DNA of 64,000 nt from Gulosibacter chungangensis. Its GTDB lineage: Bacteria; Actinomycetota; Actinomycetes; Actinomycetales; Microbacteriaceae. The translations under genes and the position numbers were made by a program. Shown here piece by piece: positions 56,559 through 64,000 of the stretch; position 1 is the first letter of the stretch; every line of letters starts with the position of its first letter. The notes beneath the pieces were generated by a model. The model saw only the letters and a list, made by a program, of their open reading frames with translations. It made no database searches and was not told the DNA's origin. The stretch is taken from the NCBI RefSeq assembly GCF_008831155.1, contig NZ_WBKB01000001.1:62001-126000 (forward strand), given 5' to 3'.

Positions 56559-57593
56559 ATGACCAACACCACTGGAGTAACCCCAGACCTGCGCGTCGGC
56601 GTCGTTGGCGCCGGCATGATGGGTGCCGACCACGTCAAGCGCATTACCGAACGCATCAAGGGCGCGGTTGTCTCCGCGATCATTGAGCCGGATGCCGGGC
56701 GCGCGGCGGCAGCCGTCGAAAACGCTCCCGGGGCCCAGGCTTTCACCCGCATCGAGGACGCCATCGAAGCAGATGCCGTCGACGCGGTACTCATCGCCAC
56801 CCCGGGCCAGTTCCACGAGCCGGTGCTGATGCCGGCGCTGGAAGCGAAGCTCCCCATCCTCTGCGAAAAGCCGCTCACCCCGGACTCCGAGTCCTCGCTG
56901 AAGGTTCTCGAAGCCGAGCAGAAGCTCGACAAGCCGCACATCCAGGTCGGTTTCATGCGTCGCTTCGACAAGGAGTACGCGCAGCTGCGGGAACTTGTCA
57001 CCGCGGGTGACGCTGGCGAGCTGATCATGCTGCGCGCCGCGCACCGCAACCCCTCGGTGCCCGAGTCCTACACCCAGAAGATGCTCATCACCGACTCGGT
57101 GGTGCACGAGTTTGACGTGCTGCCGTGGCTCGCGGGCTCGCCCGTGAAGAGCGTTGAGGTGAAGTACCCCCGCCGCAACGAGCTCGCCCCCGAGCGCCTG
57201 CGCGAGCCGATCCTGGTGATCATGGAACTCGAAAACGGTGTCCTCGTTGACCTCGAAATGAACGTCAGCGTGCAGTTCGGCTACCAGGTTGCCACCGAGG
57301 CCGTCTTCGCCGAGGGCATCGCTCGCATCGGTCAGCCCAGCGGCCTCGAGCTCTGGAAGAGCGCCACCTACTCGCGTGCCGAGCACACCTCCTTCGTGAC
57401 CCGCTTCGCCGACGCCTACGACGAACAGCTGCAGCGCTGGGTCAACGCGGTTCGCGCTGGCACCCTGGTTGACGGCCCGAACTCATGGGACGGCTACCTC
57501 GTCGCCCTCGCCTGCGAGGCGGGCGTTGCAGCCCTCGAGCAGAGCGGCCCCGTCTCAATCGAGTCCGCCGAGCGTCCCGCGTTCTACGCGTAG
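56559..57593 (+). CDS. iolG: Inositol 2-dehydrogenase
   Basis: A 344-residue Gfo/Idh/MocA-family enzyme that oxidises myo-inositol to 2-keto-myo-inositol with NAD. VGVVGAGMMGADHVKRI binds NAD, CEKPLTPD has the catalytic Lys region, and the ITDSVVHEFDVLPWL segment has the Asp/His pair typical of IolG. It begins 12 bp after iolE. Confidence 0.92.
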   Translation: MTNTTGVTPDLRVGVVGAGMMGADHVKRITERIKGAVVSAIIEPDAGRAAAAVENAPGAQAFTRIEDAIEADAVDAVLIATPGQFHEPVLMPALEAKLPILCEKPLTPDSESSLKVLEAEQKLDKPHIQVGFMRRFDKEYAQLRELVTAGDAGELIMLRAAHRNPSVPESYTQKMLITDSVVHEFDVLPWLAGSPVKSVEVKYPRRNELAPERLREPILVIMELENGVLVDLEMNVSVQFGYQVATEAVFAEGIARIGQPSGLELWKSATYSRAEHTSFVTRFADAYDEQLQRWVNAVRAGTLVDGPNSWDGYLVALACEAGVAALEQSGPVSIESAERPAFYA

Positions 57594-57656
57594 CCGCTGC
57601 TACGCCTAAACCGCGTTCTCACTACCGATTCCCACCCACGAGATTAGGAGATCACG

Positions 57657-58535
57657 TTGGTTCGCATCGCATATGACCCGACGCCGTATCACTTCAACCA
57701 CGGCGTCCTCGAGTTGCCCGATATCGTCGCCCGGCTGGGTTACGAATACATGCAACTCACCCCGCACCCCGAGTTCGGTCCCTTCCACCGCATGCCCAAG
57801 GCCGACGACGAGCTCGTCGCCGCGCTGAAGAAGCGGGCGGCGGATGCCGGTGTCAAGATCGTCGCCCTGCAGCCGGTGCAGCGCATTTCCTGGCCAGAAG
57901 AACCGCAGCGTGAGGCTGCGGTGCGCAACTTCAAGCGGGTCATCGAAATCACCGCACAGCTCGGTGTCGACACGATCAACACCGAGTTCTCGGGCCGCCC
58001 CGAGCGTTCGGAAGACTCGGAAGCCGGGTTCTATCGGTCCATGGAGGAGCTCATCCCCGTGGCCGAGAAGGAAGGCGTCCGCATCAACATCGACCCGCAC
58101 CCCGACGACTTTGTCGAAGACGGGCTCGAGGCCTGGCGCGTGATTCGCGGGCTGAACTCGAAGCAGGTCGGTTTCGTGTACGTCGGCTCGCACAGCTTCC
58201 ACATGGGTAACCAGGCTGCCACGCTCCTCCCCCAGGTGGGCGACCGCCTCGGTGCCGTGTTCGCCGCTGACACCTACGACCACCACCGCTCGAACGGCCT
58301 GCGCTACATCACCAACCCGCCAGGCAACTCGGTGCGCGTGCACCAGCACCAGGAAATCGGCAACGGTGACGTGGACTGGAACGAGCTGTTCGACACGCTG
58401 GGCAAGATCGGCTACCTCGACCGTGAGGACGCCGTGATCGTCTCGAACGTGTTCGGTGAGAACGAGGATGCGGAGGGCTCGGCACTTCGCCAGCTCGACA
58501 AGATCCGCGAGCTCATCTCGGGCGCAGCGCGCTAG
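57657..58535 (+). CDS. iolH: IolH-like TIM-barrel isomerase
   Basis: A 292-residue sugar phosphate isomerase/epimerase-like protein beginning VRIAYDPTPYHF. INTEFSGRPE, INIDPHPDDFVEDG and VFAADTYDHHRSNG carry possible metal ligands. It occupies the iolH position after iolG. The TTG start has AGGAG 6 nt upstream. Its precise reaction is not established. Last gene of the operon. Confidence 0.88.
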   Translation: MVRIAYDPTPYHFNHGVLELPDIVARLGYEYMQLTPHPEFGPFHRMPKADDELVAALKKRAADAGVKIVALQPVQRISWPEEPQREAAVRNFKRVIEITAQLGVDTINTEFSGRPERSEDSEAGFYRSMEELIPVAEKEGVRINIDPHPDDFVEDGLEAWRVIRGLNSKQVGFVYVGSHSFHMGNQAATLLPQVGDRLGAVFAADTYDHHRSNGLRYITNPPGNSVRVHQHQEIGNGDVDWNELFDTLGKIGYLDREDAVIVSNVFGENEDAEGSALRQLDKIRELISGAAR

Positions 58536-58552
58536 CCCTAAGACATTAAAGT

Positions 58553-58587
58553 AGGCGGCCACACTCTTTCGAGTGTGGCCGCCTTTG
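58553..58587 (+). terminator. Terminator of the iol operon
   Basis: AGGCGGCCACACTC and GAGTGTGGCCGCCT form a 14-bp perfect stem with TTTC loop, followed by TTGTGCTTT. The opposite-strand gene at 58636 may also use it. Confidence 0.9.
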
Positions 58588-58635
58588 TGCTTTCCGGCTT
58601 TCGCTTTCCAGCACCGTGTCAGCGGAAGATACCGG

Positions 58636-59649
58636 CTAGCTGTTCAGGCTCGCGGTGAGAGCGGCATCCGCCCGCTTGAGCACATCTGCGGCGATCTCGA
58701 GGCCCTCGACGCGGCCCAGGGACACGTCTTCGTGCTCGATATTGACGAGCATGTTCGGGTCTACTTCGTAGAGCGCACGGAGGAATTCGGTCCAGAACTC
58801 GACGTCGTGTCCGCGACCGAGCGCCACGAAGTCCCAGGCCGAGTTCTTCGGCCACTCGTTGGCGTACTCGTCGCCACCGAGGTTCGTGCGAGGCTCGTCC
58901 GCACCGAGGCGACGGAAGCTGTTGTCGAGCACGCCGTTAATGGCTGCGTATTCGGGGTTCACGCGTACATCCTTCGCGGCGGCCTGCACCACGTGCTCAC
59001 CGAGGTAGCGAACCACCGCGACCGGGTCCATCTGCTGCCAGAACAGGTGCGAAGCGTCGAGCTCCACGCCCACGTTCTTCGACCCCGCACGCTCGATCAG
59101 TTCGAGGAAGTTGGCGGAGTTGAAGGCCACGTTCTGCGGGTGCAGTTCGAGGGCAACCTTCACGCCATTGTCCTGCGCAAGCTTGTCGGTCTCGCTCCAG
59201 AACTTGGCGGCGAGCTCCATCTGGTAGTCGATAACGTCCAACGCGGCCGAGTTCCAGGCGTTTACGACCCAGCTGACCTGCTTCGTACCCGGCTCGCTGC
59301 CCGGCAGACCCGACATGGTGACCACGCGGTTCTGGCCGAGACGGTTCGCCAAGCGAATCGAGCGACGAATGTCCTCGGCGTGCTTGTCACCAATCAGCGA
59401 GTTCGGGTGCAGCGGATTGCCGTTGCAGTTGAGACCGGCGATCTTGACGCCGGTGCCCTCGAAGAGCCCGAGGTAGTCGTCACGCGCGGTATCGCTCTCG
59501 AGAATGTCATCGAAGTTCGGCACGTGCACGGCCGGCAGAAACCCACCGGTGTTGATTTCGATACCGGTAAGTCCGAGATCCCCGATTACCTTCAGGGCCT
59601 CGGGGAGCGAACGGTCGTGGAGGATGGCGTTGTACACACCGAGTTGCAT
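58636..59649 (-). CDS. Sugar phosphate isomerase/epimerase (TIM barrel)
   Basis: A 337-residue protein of the AP-endonuclease-2-like fold. GIEINTGGFLPAVH, LELHPQNVAFNSANF, VGVELDASHLFWQQMDP and VNIEHEDVSLGRVEG give the pattern of Glu/His/Asp metal ligands of cyclitol and ketose 3-epimerases. AAGGAGAG lies 3 nt before the ATG. A predicted IolR site lies in the divergent promoter region, so it probably interconverts inosose isomers or related sugars (inference). Confidence 0.85.
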   Translation of the reverse strand: MQLGVYNAILHDRSLPEALKVIGDLGLTGIEINTGGFLPAVHVPNFDDILESDTARDDYLGLFEGTGVKIAGLNCNGNPLHPNSLIGDKHAEDIRRSIRLANRLGQNRVVTMSGLPGSEPGTKQVSWVVNAWNSAALDVIDYQMELAAKFWSETDKLAQDNGVKVALELHPQNVAFNSANFLELIERAGSKNVGVELDASHLFWQQMDPVAVVRYLGEHVVQAAAKDVRVNPEYAAINGVLDNSFRRLGADEPRTNLGGDEYANEWPKNSAWDFVALGRGHDVEFWTEFLRALYEVDPNMLVNIEHEDVSLGRVEGLEIAADVLKRADAALTASLNS

Positions 59650-59702
59650 GATCTCTCCTTCGAGACGGTAGATCGGGAATAGATAGTGGTGTAAATGTCT
59701 TT

Positions 59703-59714
59703 ATGTCAGTACAT
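59703..59714. promoter_or_regulatory. Possible IolR operator in the epimerase/tautomerase divergent promoter
   Basis: ATGTCAGTACAT is the least perfect of the four sites (its complement TGTACTGACA has one change from TGTCCTGACA). It lies midway between the two divergent genes. Confidence 0.4.
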
Positions 59715-59757
59715 TCAAAATAAGCGTATCACCTCAAGCGCTGAGATTGGAGCCCTA

Positions 59758-60162
59758 ATGCCACTGGTAAGAATTGACCTGAACGAGGGTCGCACGAACG
59801 CTGAAATCCAGGCAATCACTGACGCCATTCACGAGGCGATTGTGGCGGAATACGGCATCCCGCCGCGTGACCGCTTCCAGATCGTCACCGAGCACCGCGC
59901 CGGCCAGATTATTGCGCAGGATGCAGGGCTCGGCTTCGAGCGCACCGGCGGCGTCGTGATGATCCAGATTTTCACCCAGCGCGGCCGCAGCGACGAGCAG
60001 AAGCAGGCACTCTACGCGCGAATCGCGAGCAGCCTAGAGGCCGTGGGAGTCGCCGGCGAGGATGTGTTCATCGGCTATGTCGAAAACGGCGCCCAGGACT
60101 GGTCCTTCGGTTTCGGCCGCGCCCAATACATGACCGGCGAGCTCGGCATCCCCAAGGCTTAG
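59758..60162 (+). CDS. Tautomerase family protein
   Basis: A 134-residue protein of the 4-oxalocrotonate tautomerase superfamily (YusQ-like). The start MPLVRIDLNEGRT leaves Pro1 as catalytic base after removal of Met. DRFQIVTEH and VMIQIFTQRGRSDEQKQALY fit the family. ATG at 59758 is fixed by this Pro and by TTGGAG 5 nt upstream. It may tautomerise an enol intermediate of inositol breakdown. Confidence 0.85.
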   Translation: MPLVRIDLNEGRTNAEIQAITDAIHEAIVAEYGIPPRDRFQIVTEHRAGQIIAQDAGLGFERTGGVVMIQIFTQRGRSDEQKQALYARIASSLEAVGVAGEDVFIGYVENGAQDWSFGFGRAQYMTGELGIPKA

Positions 60163-60217
60163 CGCCGCAGCCCCGCGCCTCATCCCAGCCCAGCGGAGCG
60201 CATCCCACCACAGCGCC

Positions 60218-60283
60218 GAATACCACCCGCAGTGCAGTTGACCACTTTCCTGAAAGTGGCCGACTCCACTTCGGGTGGTATTC
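60218..60283. repeat. 66-bp near-palindrome between convergent genes
   Basis: Two 32-nt arms (60218-60249 and 60252-60283) are complementary with about five mismatches, starting GAATACCACCCG and ending CGGGTGGTATTC. Inside, CCACTTTC and GAAAGTGG close a very small loop. No T run follows on either side. It may be a bidirectional terminator for the tautomerase and the regulator gene or a solitary member of another repeat family. Confidence 0.6.
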
Positions 60284-60332
60284 CGCAGGAGAAGCGTGAG
60301 CCAAGGCAGCAGCGTGAGCCGCGGCGCCGCGG

Positions 60333-61094
60333 CTAGCGGTCGACGACGGTGATCTCGAACTGGTAGAGCTCGGGGCGGTAGACGTGCTGGCCGTACTCGA
60401 TGGCGCGGCCGGAGCTGTCGAAGGCGGTCCGGTCCATGGTGAGCAGGGCCCCGCCCTTGCGCACCGCCAGCAGTTCGCCCTCGGTGGCGGTCGCCTCGCG
60501 GGCACCGATCTTCTGCTTCGCCACGCGCAGCGTCACTCCGCGAGCGCGCAGTAACTGGTAGAGCGCATGTGACTGCAGTGCCTCAATTTCGAGGTCAATG
60601 AAGTCGGCCGGCAGGATGTTGTCGAGAATCGCAATCGGCGCTCCGTCAGCGCTGCGCAGTCGCTTAATGTGCAGCACGTCGCTGCCGACTTCCACACCCA
60701 ATGCTTCGACCACCGTCTCGTTCGCGGGTTCAGTCTCCGCGGACAGGATCCGGGTTTCAGGCTTCTGACCGGTGCGCTGCAGGTCTTCGAAAAGGCTAGT
60801 CAGGTCAACGTTGCGGTGCACTTTGCCGTGCACGACCTGGGTACCAACACCCCGACGTCGAACCAGCAGCCCCTTGTCGACTAGCTCTTGGATGGCGCGT
60901 CGAATTGTCGGGCGTGAAATACCGAGCCGTTGCCCGAGCGCCACTTCATTCTCAAGTCTCGCTCCGGAGGGCAGGATCTCTTCGTAGATGGCCTGCTCGA
61001 GACGCTTCGCCACCTGGTGGTAGAGCGGCACAGGCCCCGAACGGTCGAGATCGATAAAGAGATCGACGGGCAATTGATGTTCAGGTTGAGCCAA
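60333..61094 (-). CDS. iolR: GntR/HutC-family repressor, probable IolR
   Basis: A 253-residue regulator. The N-terminal winged helix (residues about 18-85) shows PLYHQVAKRLEQAI, ENEVALGQRLGISRPTIRRAI and QELVDKGLLVRRRGVGTQV, and the rest is a UTRA ligand domain ending VYRPELYQFEITV. TTG at 61094 has GAGGAGGGAG 5 nt upstream. Its location beside the inositol genes and the site TTGTCCTGACAA before its own gene make it the likely repressor of the regulon; the inducer may be an inositol intermediate. Confidence 0.82.
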   Translation of the reverse strand: MAQPEHQLPVDLFIDLDRSGPVPLYHQVAKRLEQAIYEEILPSGARLENEVALGQRLGISRPTIRRAIQELVDKGLLVRRRGVGTQVVHGKVHRNVDLTSLFEDLQRTGQKPETRILSAETEPANETVVEALGVEVGSDVLHIKRLRSADGAPIAILDNILPADFIDLEIEALQSHALYQLLRARGVTLRVAKQKIGAREATATEGELLAVRKGGALLTMDRTAFDSSGRAIEYGQHVYRPELYQFEITVVDR

Positions 61095-61207
61095 GTCGAC
61101 TCCCTCCTCGGTACTACGGACTCCAGCGCCATGGTTCTCCGCGTGCCGCGGGTTGAGCTGAGCTCAGCGACGCAACACTGCGCTGACAAGCCAACGCCTT
61201 TGCGCGC

Positions 61208-61219
61208 TTGTCCTGACAA
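61208..61219. promoter_or_regulatory. Predicted IolR operator before the regulator gene
   Basis: TTGTCCTGACAA is a palindromic site (TTGTC/GACAA) about 115 bp upstream of the regulator start, suggesting autoregulation. Three related sites lie upstream of other genes in the cluster. Confidence 0.6.
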
Positions 61220-61282
61220 TAGTACCTAAGTTTTGGCGTCTGTGCGAGTCACCTCCAGCAAGAAACCACTACCGGCCAGGGA

Positions 61283-62923
61283 TTACCCATCAAAGAGGGC
61301 CCGCGCGTGTTCCGCAGAGGTCGCCTGCAATACCCGGGCACCGATCTCGCGCGCCTGCTCCAGGGTGTAGTCCTTGAGCGCCGCGCGCACTCCCGCCAGA
61401 GCCGGCGGAGCCATCGAGAGCGAGGTGACCCCAAGCCCCACGAGCACCACTGCCAGGCGCGGATCAGACGCTGCCTCGCCACAGACCCCGACGGGCTTGC
61501 CGAGCTGCTTCCCCGCCACACCGATCATCGAAATAAGTCGCAGCACGGCCGGGTGCCAGGGGTCTTGATAGTTCGCCACCGTCCCGAGCACACGGTCGGC
61601 AGCCAGCGCATACTGCGTGAGGTCATTCGTACCGATCGACACGAAATCGCTCGTGGCCAGCACCTGCTCCGCGACCACCGCGGCGCTCGGCACCTCGACC
61701 ATCGACCCCACCACGTTCAGCCCGATTTCACGCCCGAGGGCGGTGAAGTATTCCGAGTCCGCGGCATCCGCAACCATCGGCGCCATCACCCACAGCTCGG
61801 TTCCGGTGGCGGCCTGCGCATCCCGCAGGGCCTCGAGTTGTTCCCGCAGCAGGTGCTCCTTTTCGCGCAGGATGCGGATTCCTCGCATCCCGAGCGCCGG
61901 GTTCGCTTCTTCTGCGTCGTTGAGGAACGGCAGCGGCTTATCTGCGCCGGCATCCAGCACGCGGGCAACAACTTTTTTGCCGGTGAAGGGAGCCAGGAGC
62001 GCCGTGTAGTACTCGGTCTGCTGTTCCTTGGACGGCGCTTCATCGCGGTCTAGGAACATGAATTCGGTGCGGAAGAGTCCGACACCCTCGGCGCCGTGCG
62101 CGAGCGCGACCTCCGCATCCGCGGGCTTGCCCACATTGGCGAGCAATGCGACCGGCGTGCCATCGGCCAGCGCACCGGGTGAGAGCGGGGCCGATTCGAT
62201 TTCAGCCTGGCGCTGCTGTTCGGCCCGCGCCGCGGCAAGTTCTTCCTCGGTCGGGTCCACGATCACGAGGTTGCGCCCCGCATCCACCACGAGCTGCTGC
62301 CCCTCGGTAATCTCATCGGCGCCCGCCACCGCAACCACGGCCGGAAGCCCCTTCTCAGCAGCAATAATCCCGGTGTGCGCCTTCGGGGAGCCGTCGCGAG
62401 TCACGAAGGCGAGGACCTTATCGAGGTCGAGCTTGGAGGTATCCGCCGGGGCAAGATCCACCGCCACGAGGATGAACGGCTCATTTCGCGAGGGCACCTC
62501 GGGTACCGGCACGCCACTGAGGTGCGCGCGGATGCGCTGCGAAATGTCATTCAGGTCGGTCGCGCGCTCCGCCATATACCCGCCAAGCGCCTTGAGCGTT
62601 TCGGCGTATGAGGCAAACGATTCAAAGACGGCCCGTTCCGCCGTCTTGCCGCCCGCAATCCCATCCCCCACTAGCTGCGCAATGGACGGGTCCGCCGCCA
62701 TCATCGACTGCGCATCCAGCACCTCTTTGAGCGAACCATCGGCCTCGGCTGCGCGGGCCGCAAGATCGGCCTGCACCACAGCGATGGATGCATTCGCCCT
62801 CTGCTGCTCCGCGCTCACGTCACCGGTAAAGGCGACATCCTTTGGTTCCGGCAAAGGTGCGGGCATTCGCACCGCAGCCCCGATTGCAACTCGTGATCCA
62901 ACACCAAAACCCTGTAGGTCCAT
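61283..62923 (-). CDS. ptsI: PTS enzyme I (PEP-protein phosphotransferase)
   Basis: The general PTS protein which takes phosphate from PEP and passes it to HPr, 546 residues. His183 in SPKAHTGIIAAEKGLPAVV is the phosphorylated residue (the usual T-S-H-T is K-A-H-T here). GVGLFRTEFMFLDRDEAPS and VCGEAASDP with the catalytic Cys are in the C-terminal PEP-binding barrel. ptsH is not adjacent. GAGG lies 5 nt before the ATG. Confidence 0.94.
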   Translation of the reverse strand: MDLQGFGVGSRVAIGAAVRMPAPLPEPKDVAFTGDVSAEQQRANASIAVVQADLAARAAEADGSLKEVLDAQSMMAADPSIAQLVGDGIAGGKTAERAVFESFASYAETLKALGGYMAERATDLNDISQRIRAHLSGVPVPEVPSRNEPFILVAVDLAPADTSKLDLDKVLAFVTRDGSPKAHTGIIAAEKGLPAVVAVAGADEITEGQQLVVDAGRNLVIVDPTEEELAAARAEQQRQAEIESAPLSPGALADGTPVALLANVGKPADAEVALAHGAEGVGLFRTEFMFLDRDEAPSKEQQTEYYTALLAPFTGKKVVARVLDAGADKPLPFLNDAEEANPALGMRGIRILREKEHLLREQLEALRDAQAATGTELWVMAPMVADAADSEYFTALGREIGLNVVGSMVEVPSAAVVAEQVLATSDFVSIGTNDLTQYALAADRVLGTVANYQDPWHPAVLRLISMIGVAGKQLGKPVGVCGEAASDPRLAVVLVGLGVTSLSMAPPALAGVRAALKDYTLEQAREIGARVLQATSAEHARALFDG

Positions 62924-62982
62924 GTTTGCCTCGCGTCCTCGCCAGTTAACAGATCGTCATGCGAGTGTAAGGATTTACCTCG

Positions 62983-62988
62983 TACGCT
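62983..62988 (+). promoter_or_regulatory. -10 box of a leaderless YihY transcript
   Basis: TACGCT is followed by 6 nt and GTG at 62995. Confidence 0.45.
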
Positions 62989-62994
62989 GGCTGG

Positions 62995-64000
62995 GTGAGT
63001 GATAATCGGGAACACGAATTGTCAACCGCGCGGGCCACCATCTTTCCGCCCTATCCCAACGTCGAGGAAGACGCCGGGTTGGGTAAGAAGCTGGGGGCAT
63101 TCGTCCAGTGGGTGCAAGCAACGCGCCCGCTTCGCGCGATACAGCACTGGACCGCGCGAAGAGGCGGTACCCTCGCCGGTGGTATGGCCTATTCCGGGTT
63201 GTTTTCGGCCTTTGCCGCACTGCTGGTGTTTTTCTCGGTCGCGGGACTGGTGCTCGCCAAGAACGAAGACCTGTTGCTGCGGATCATCGATTCAATCGCC
63301 GAGTCCGTCCCCGGGCTGATCGGTGAAACCGGGGTCATTAGCACCGACACCCTGCTCAGCCTCGAGACCACCGCATCCTTCACCGCCGCCGGTATTCTCG
63401 CGCTGGTCTCCACGCTGTGGACCGCGCTCAATTTCTTGAACGGTGCGCGGCTGTCGATACGTGCGATGTTTGATCTGCCCACCAAGACCGAGCGCAGCTT
63501 CGTCAAGATGAAGCTCGTCGATTTGCTGCTGCTCGTGCTCTTCGGGGTGGGGCTCGCGATCTCGGCGGTGCTGACCGCCGCCAGTTACGGTGTCGTGGCC
63601 TGGCTGCTGCGGGATGTGCTGCACCTTGAGATCTCGGGCTTTGTGAATGGTGTGATCGGCTTCGGTTCGATCATCATCACCCTGCTCTTTGATGCGCTCG
63701 TGGTCGCCGCGATGCTGCGCACGCTTTCGGAGGTGCGCATCCCGCTGAACACTCTCTGGCAAGCGGCGCTGCTCGGGGGCATCGCAATCACCGTCCTCAA
63801 GCAGCTCGGTTCACTGCTGCTGGGCGGTGCCTCATCCAACCCGCTGCTGGCGACCTTCGCGACCCTCATCGGTGTGCTGATCTTCTTCAATTTCATCTGC
63901 ATGGTGCTGCTGATTTCGGCGGCCTGGGCGAAGGTGACGATGGATGATGTGGGTCAGGCTCCGAGGCTGCTCACGGCTGAAGAGGCGGATGCGATTGCCT
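62995..64000 (+). CDS. YihY/BrkB-family membrane protein, C-terminus cut off
   Basis: At least 335 residues are visible and the gene continues past the right edge. After a hydrophilic N-terminus of about 50 residues come GGTLAGGMAYSGLFSAFAALLVFF, a long segment with E-S-V-P-G-L-I, and four further helices, which is the YihY pattern. The family (once called ribonuclease BN) has no certain function. The GTG start at 62995 agrees with the promoter. Confidence 0.85.
   Translation, partial: MSDNREHELSTARATIFPPYPNVEEDAGLGKKLGAFVQWVQATRPLRAIQHWTARRGGTLAGGMAYSGLFSAFAALLVFFSVAGLVLAKNEDLLLRIIDSIAESVPGLIGETGVISTDTLLSLETTASFTAAGILALVSTLWTALNFLNGARLSIRAMFDLPTKTERSFVKMKLVDLLLLVLFGVGLAISAVLTAASYGVVAWLLRDVLHLEISGFVNGVIGFGSIIITLLFDALVVAAMLRTLSEVRIPLNTLWQAALLGGIAITVLKQLGSLLLGGASSNPLLATFATLIGVLIFFNFICMVLLISAAWAKVTMDDVGQAPRLLTAEEADAIA

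Overview
The window is high-GC DNA with very short intergenic gaps, many ATGA/GTGA gene overlaps, an acyl-CoA carboxylase epsilon subunit, a DUF3073 protein and an LCP-family gene. Together these point to an actinobacterium of the Micrococcales, most likely a Microbacteriaceae-type organism (inference; there is no rRNA in the window). The backbone order purK/purE, GtrA, PH protein, birA, accD, accE, maf, accA, lpdA, punA, pmmB, add, deoA, cdd, sdhCDAB is, from memory, that of the Mycobacterium tuberculosis Rv3275c-Rv3319 block. Genes that interrupt this order can therefore be read as lineage-specific insertions.

Layout. 0-6.2 kb: cell-envelope LCP protein (partial), purine carboxylation (purE, purK), GtrA, PH-domain protein, biotin ligase, acyl-CoA carboxylase beta and epsilon. 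6.2-11.3 kb: an inserted amine-utilisation module (AraC regulator, copper amine oxidase, APC permease). 11.3-16.6 kb: unknown membrane protein, TRAM-type RNA methyltransferase, DHA2 efflux pump with a structured leader, M23 peptidase. 16.7-23.3 kb: maf, heterodimeric ABC exporter, biotin carboxylase/BCCP. 23.3-25.3 kb: an AbiEi/DUF559-like gene between arrays of 62-bp palindromes. 25.3-30.3 kb: lpdA, punA, pmmB, ornithine cyclodeaminase-like gene. 30.4-40.4 kb: DNA methyltransferase, DUF3073, PTS EIIA, and a nucleoside uptake and salvage cluster (add, deoA, cdd, BMP-type ABC importer). 40.5-46.6 kb: GDP-mannose synthesis, a mannosyltransferase and sdhCDAB. 46.6-48.2 kb: a second AbiEi/DUF559-like gene between arrays of 54-bp palindromes. 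48.3-61.2 kb: myo-inositol catabolism (iolC, Cgl0159-like aldolase, iolB, iolD, iolE, iolG, iolH) with a Gfo/Idh oxidoreductase, GAPDH, TIM-barrel epimerase, tautomerase and GntR regulator. 61.3-64 kb: PTS enzyme I and a YihY membrane protein (partial).

How the parts work together. BirA would biotinylate the BCCP domain of AccA, which works with AccD and AccE. The BMP importer brings in nucleosides for Cdd, Add, DeoA and PunA, with PmmB available for pentose phosphates. ManC supplies GDP-mannose to the adjacent mannosyltransferase. The inositol genes appear to form one regulon: four sites related to TGTCCTGACA lie upstream of the Gfo/Idh gene, iolC, the epimerase/tautomerase pair and the GntR gene.

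The most unusual feature is a repeated architecture. The two AbiEi/DUF559-like genes are unrelated in position and have different flanking repeats. Each nevertheless has two palindromic units upstream, a pair of CCACAG boxes exactly 28 bp apart in front of the gene, and three or five palindromic units starting about 70-75 bp downstream. The repeats are 62 bp (12-nt basic spacing) at one locus and 54 bp (18-nt spacing) at the other. The 54-bp family also occurs alone at two other sites. A second recurring signal is a TA(C/G)(G/C)CT-like -10 box 6-8 nt before nine start codons, which implies leaderless transcripts.
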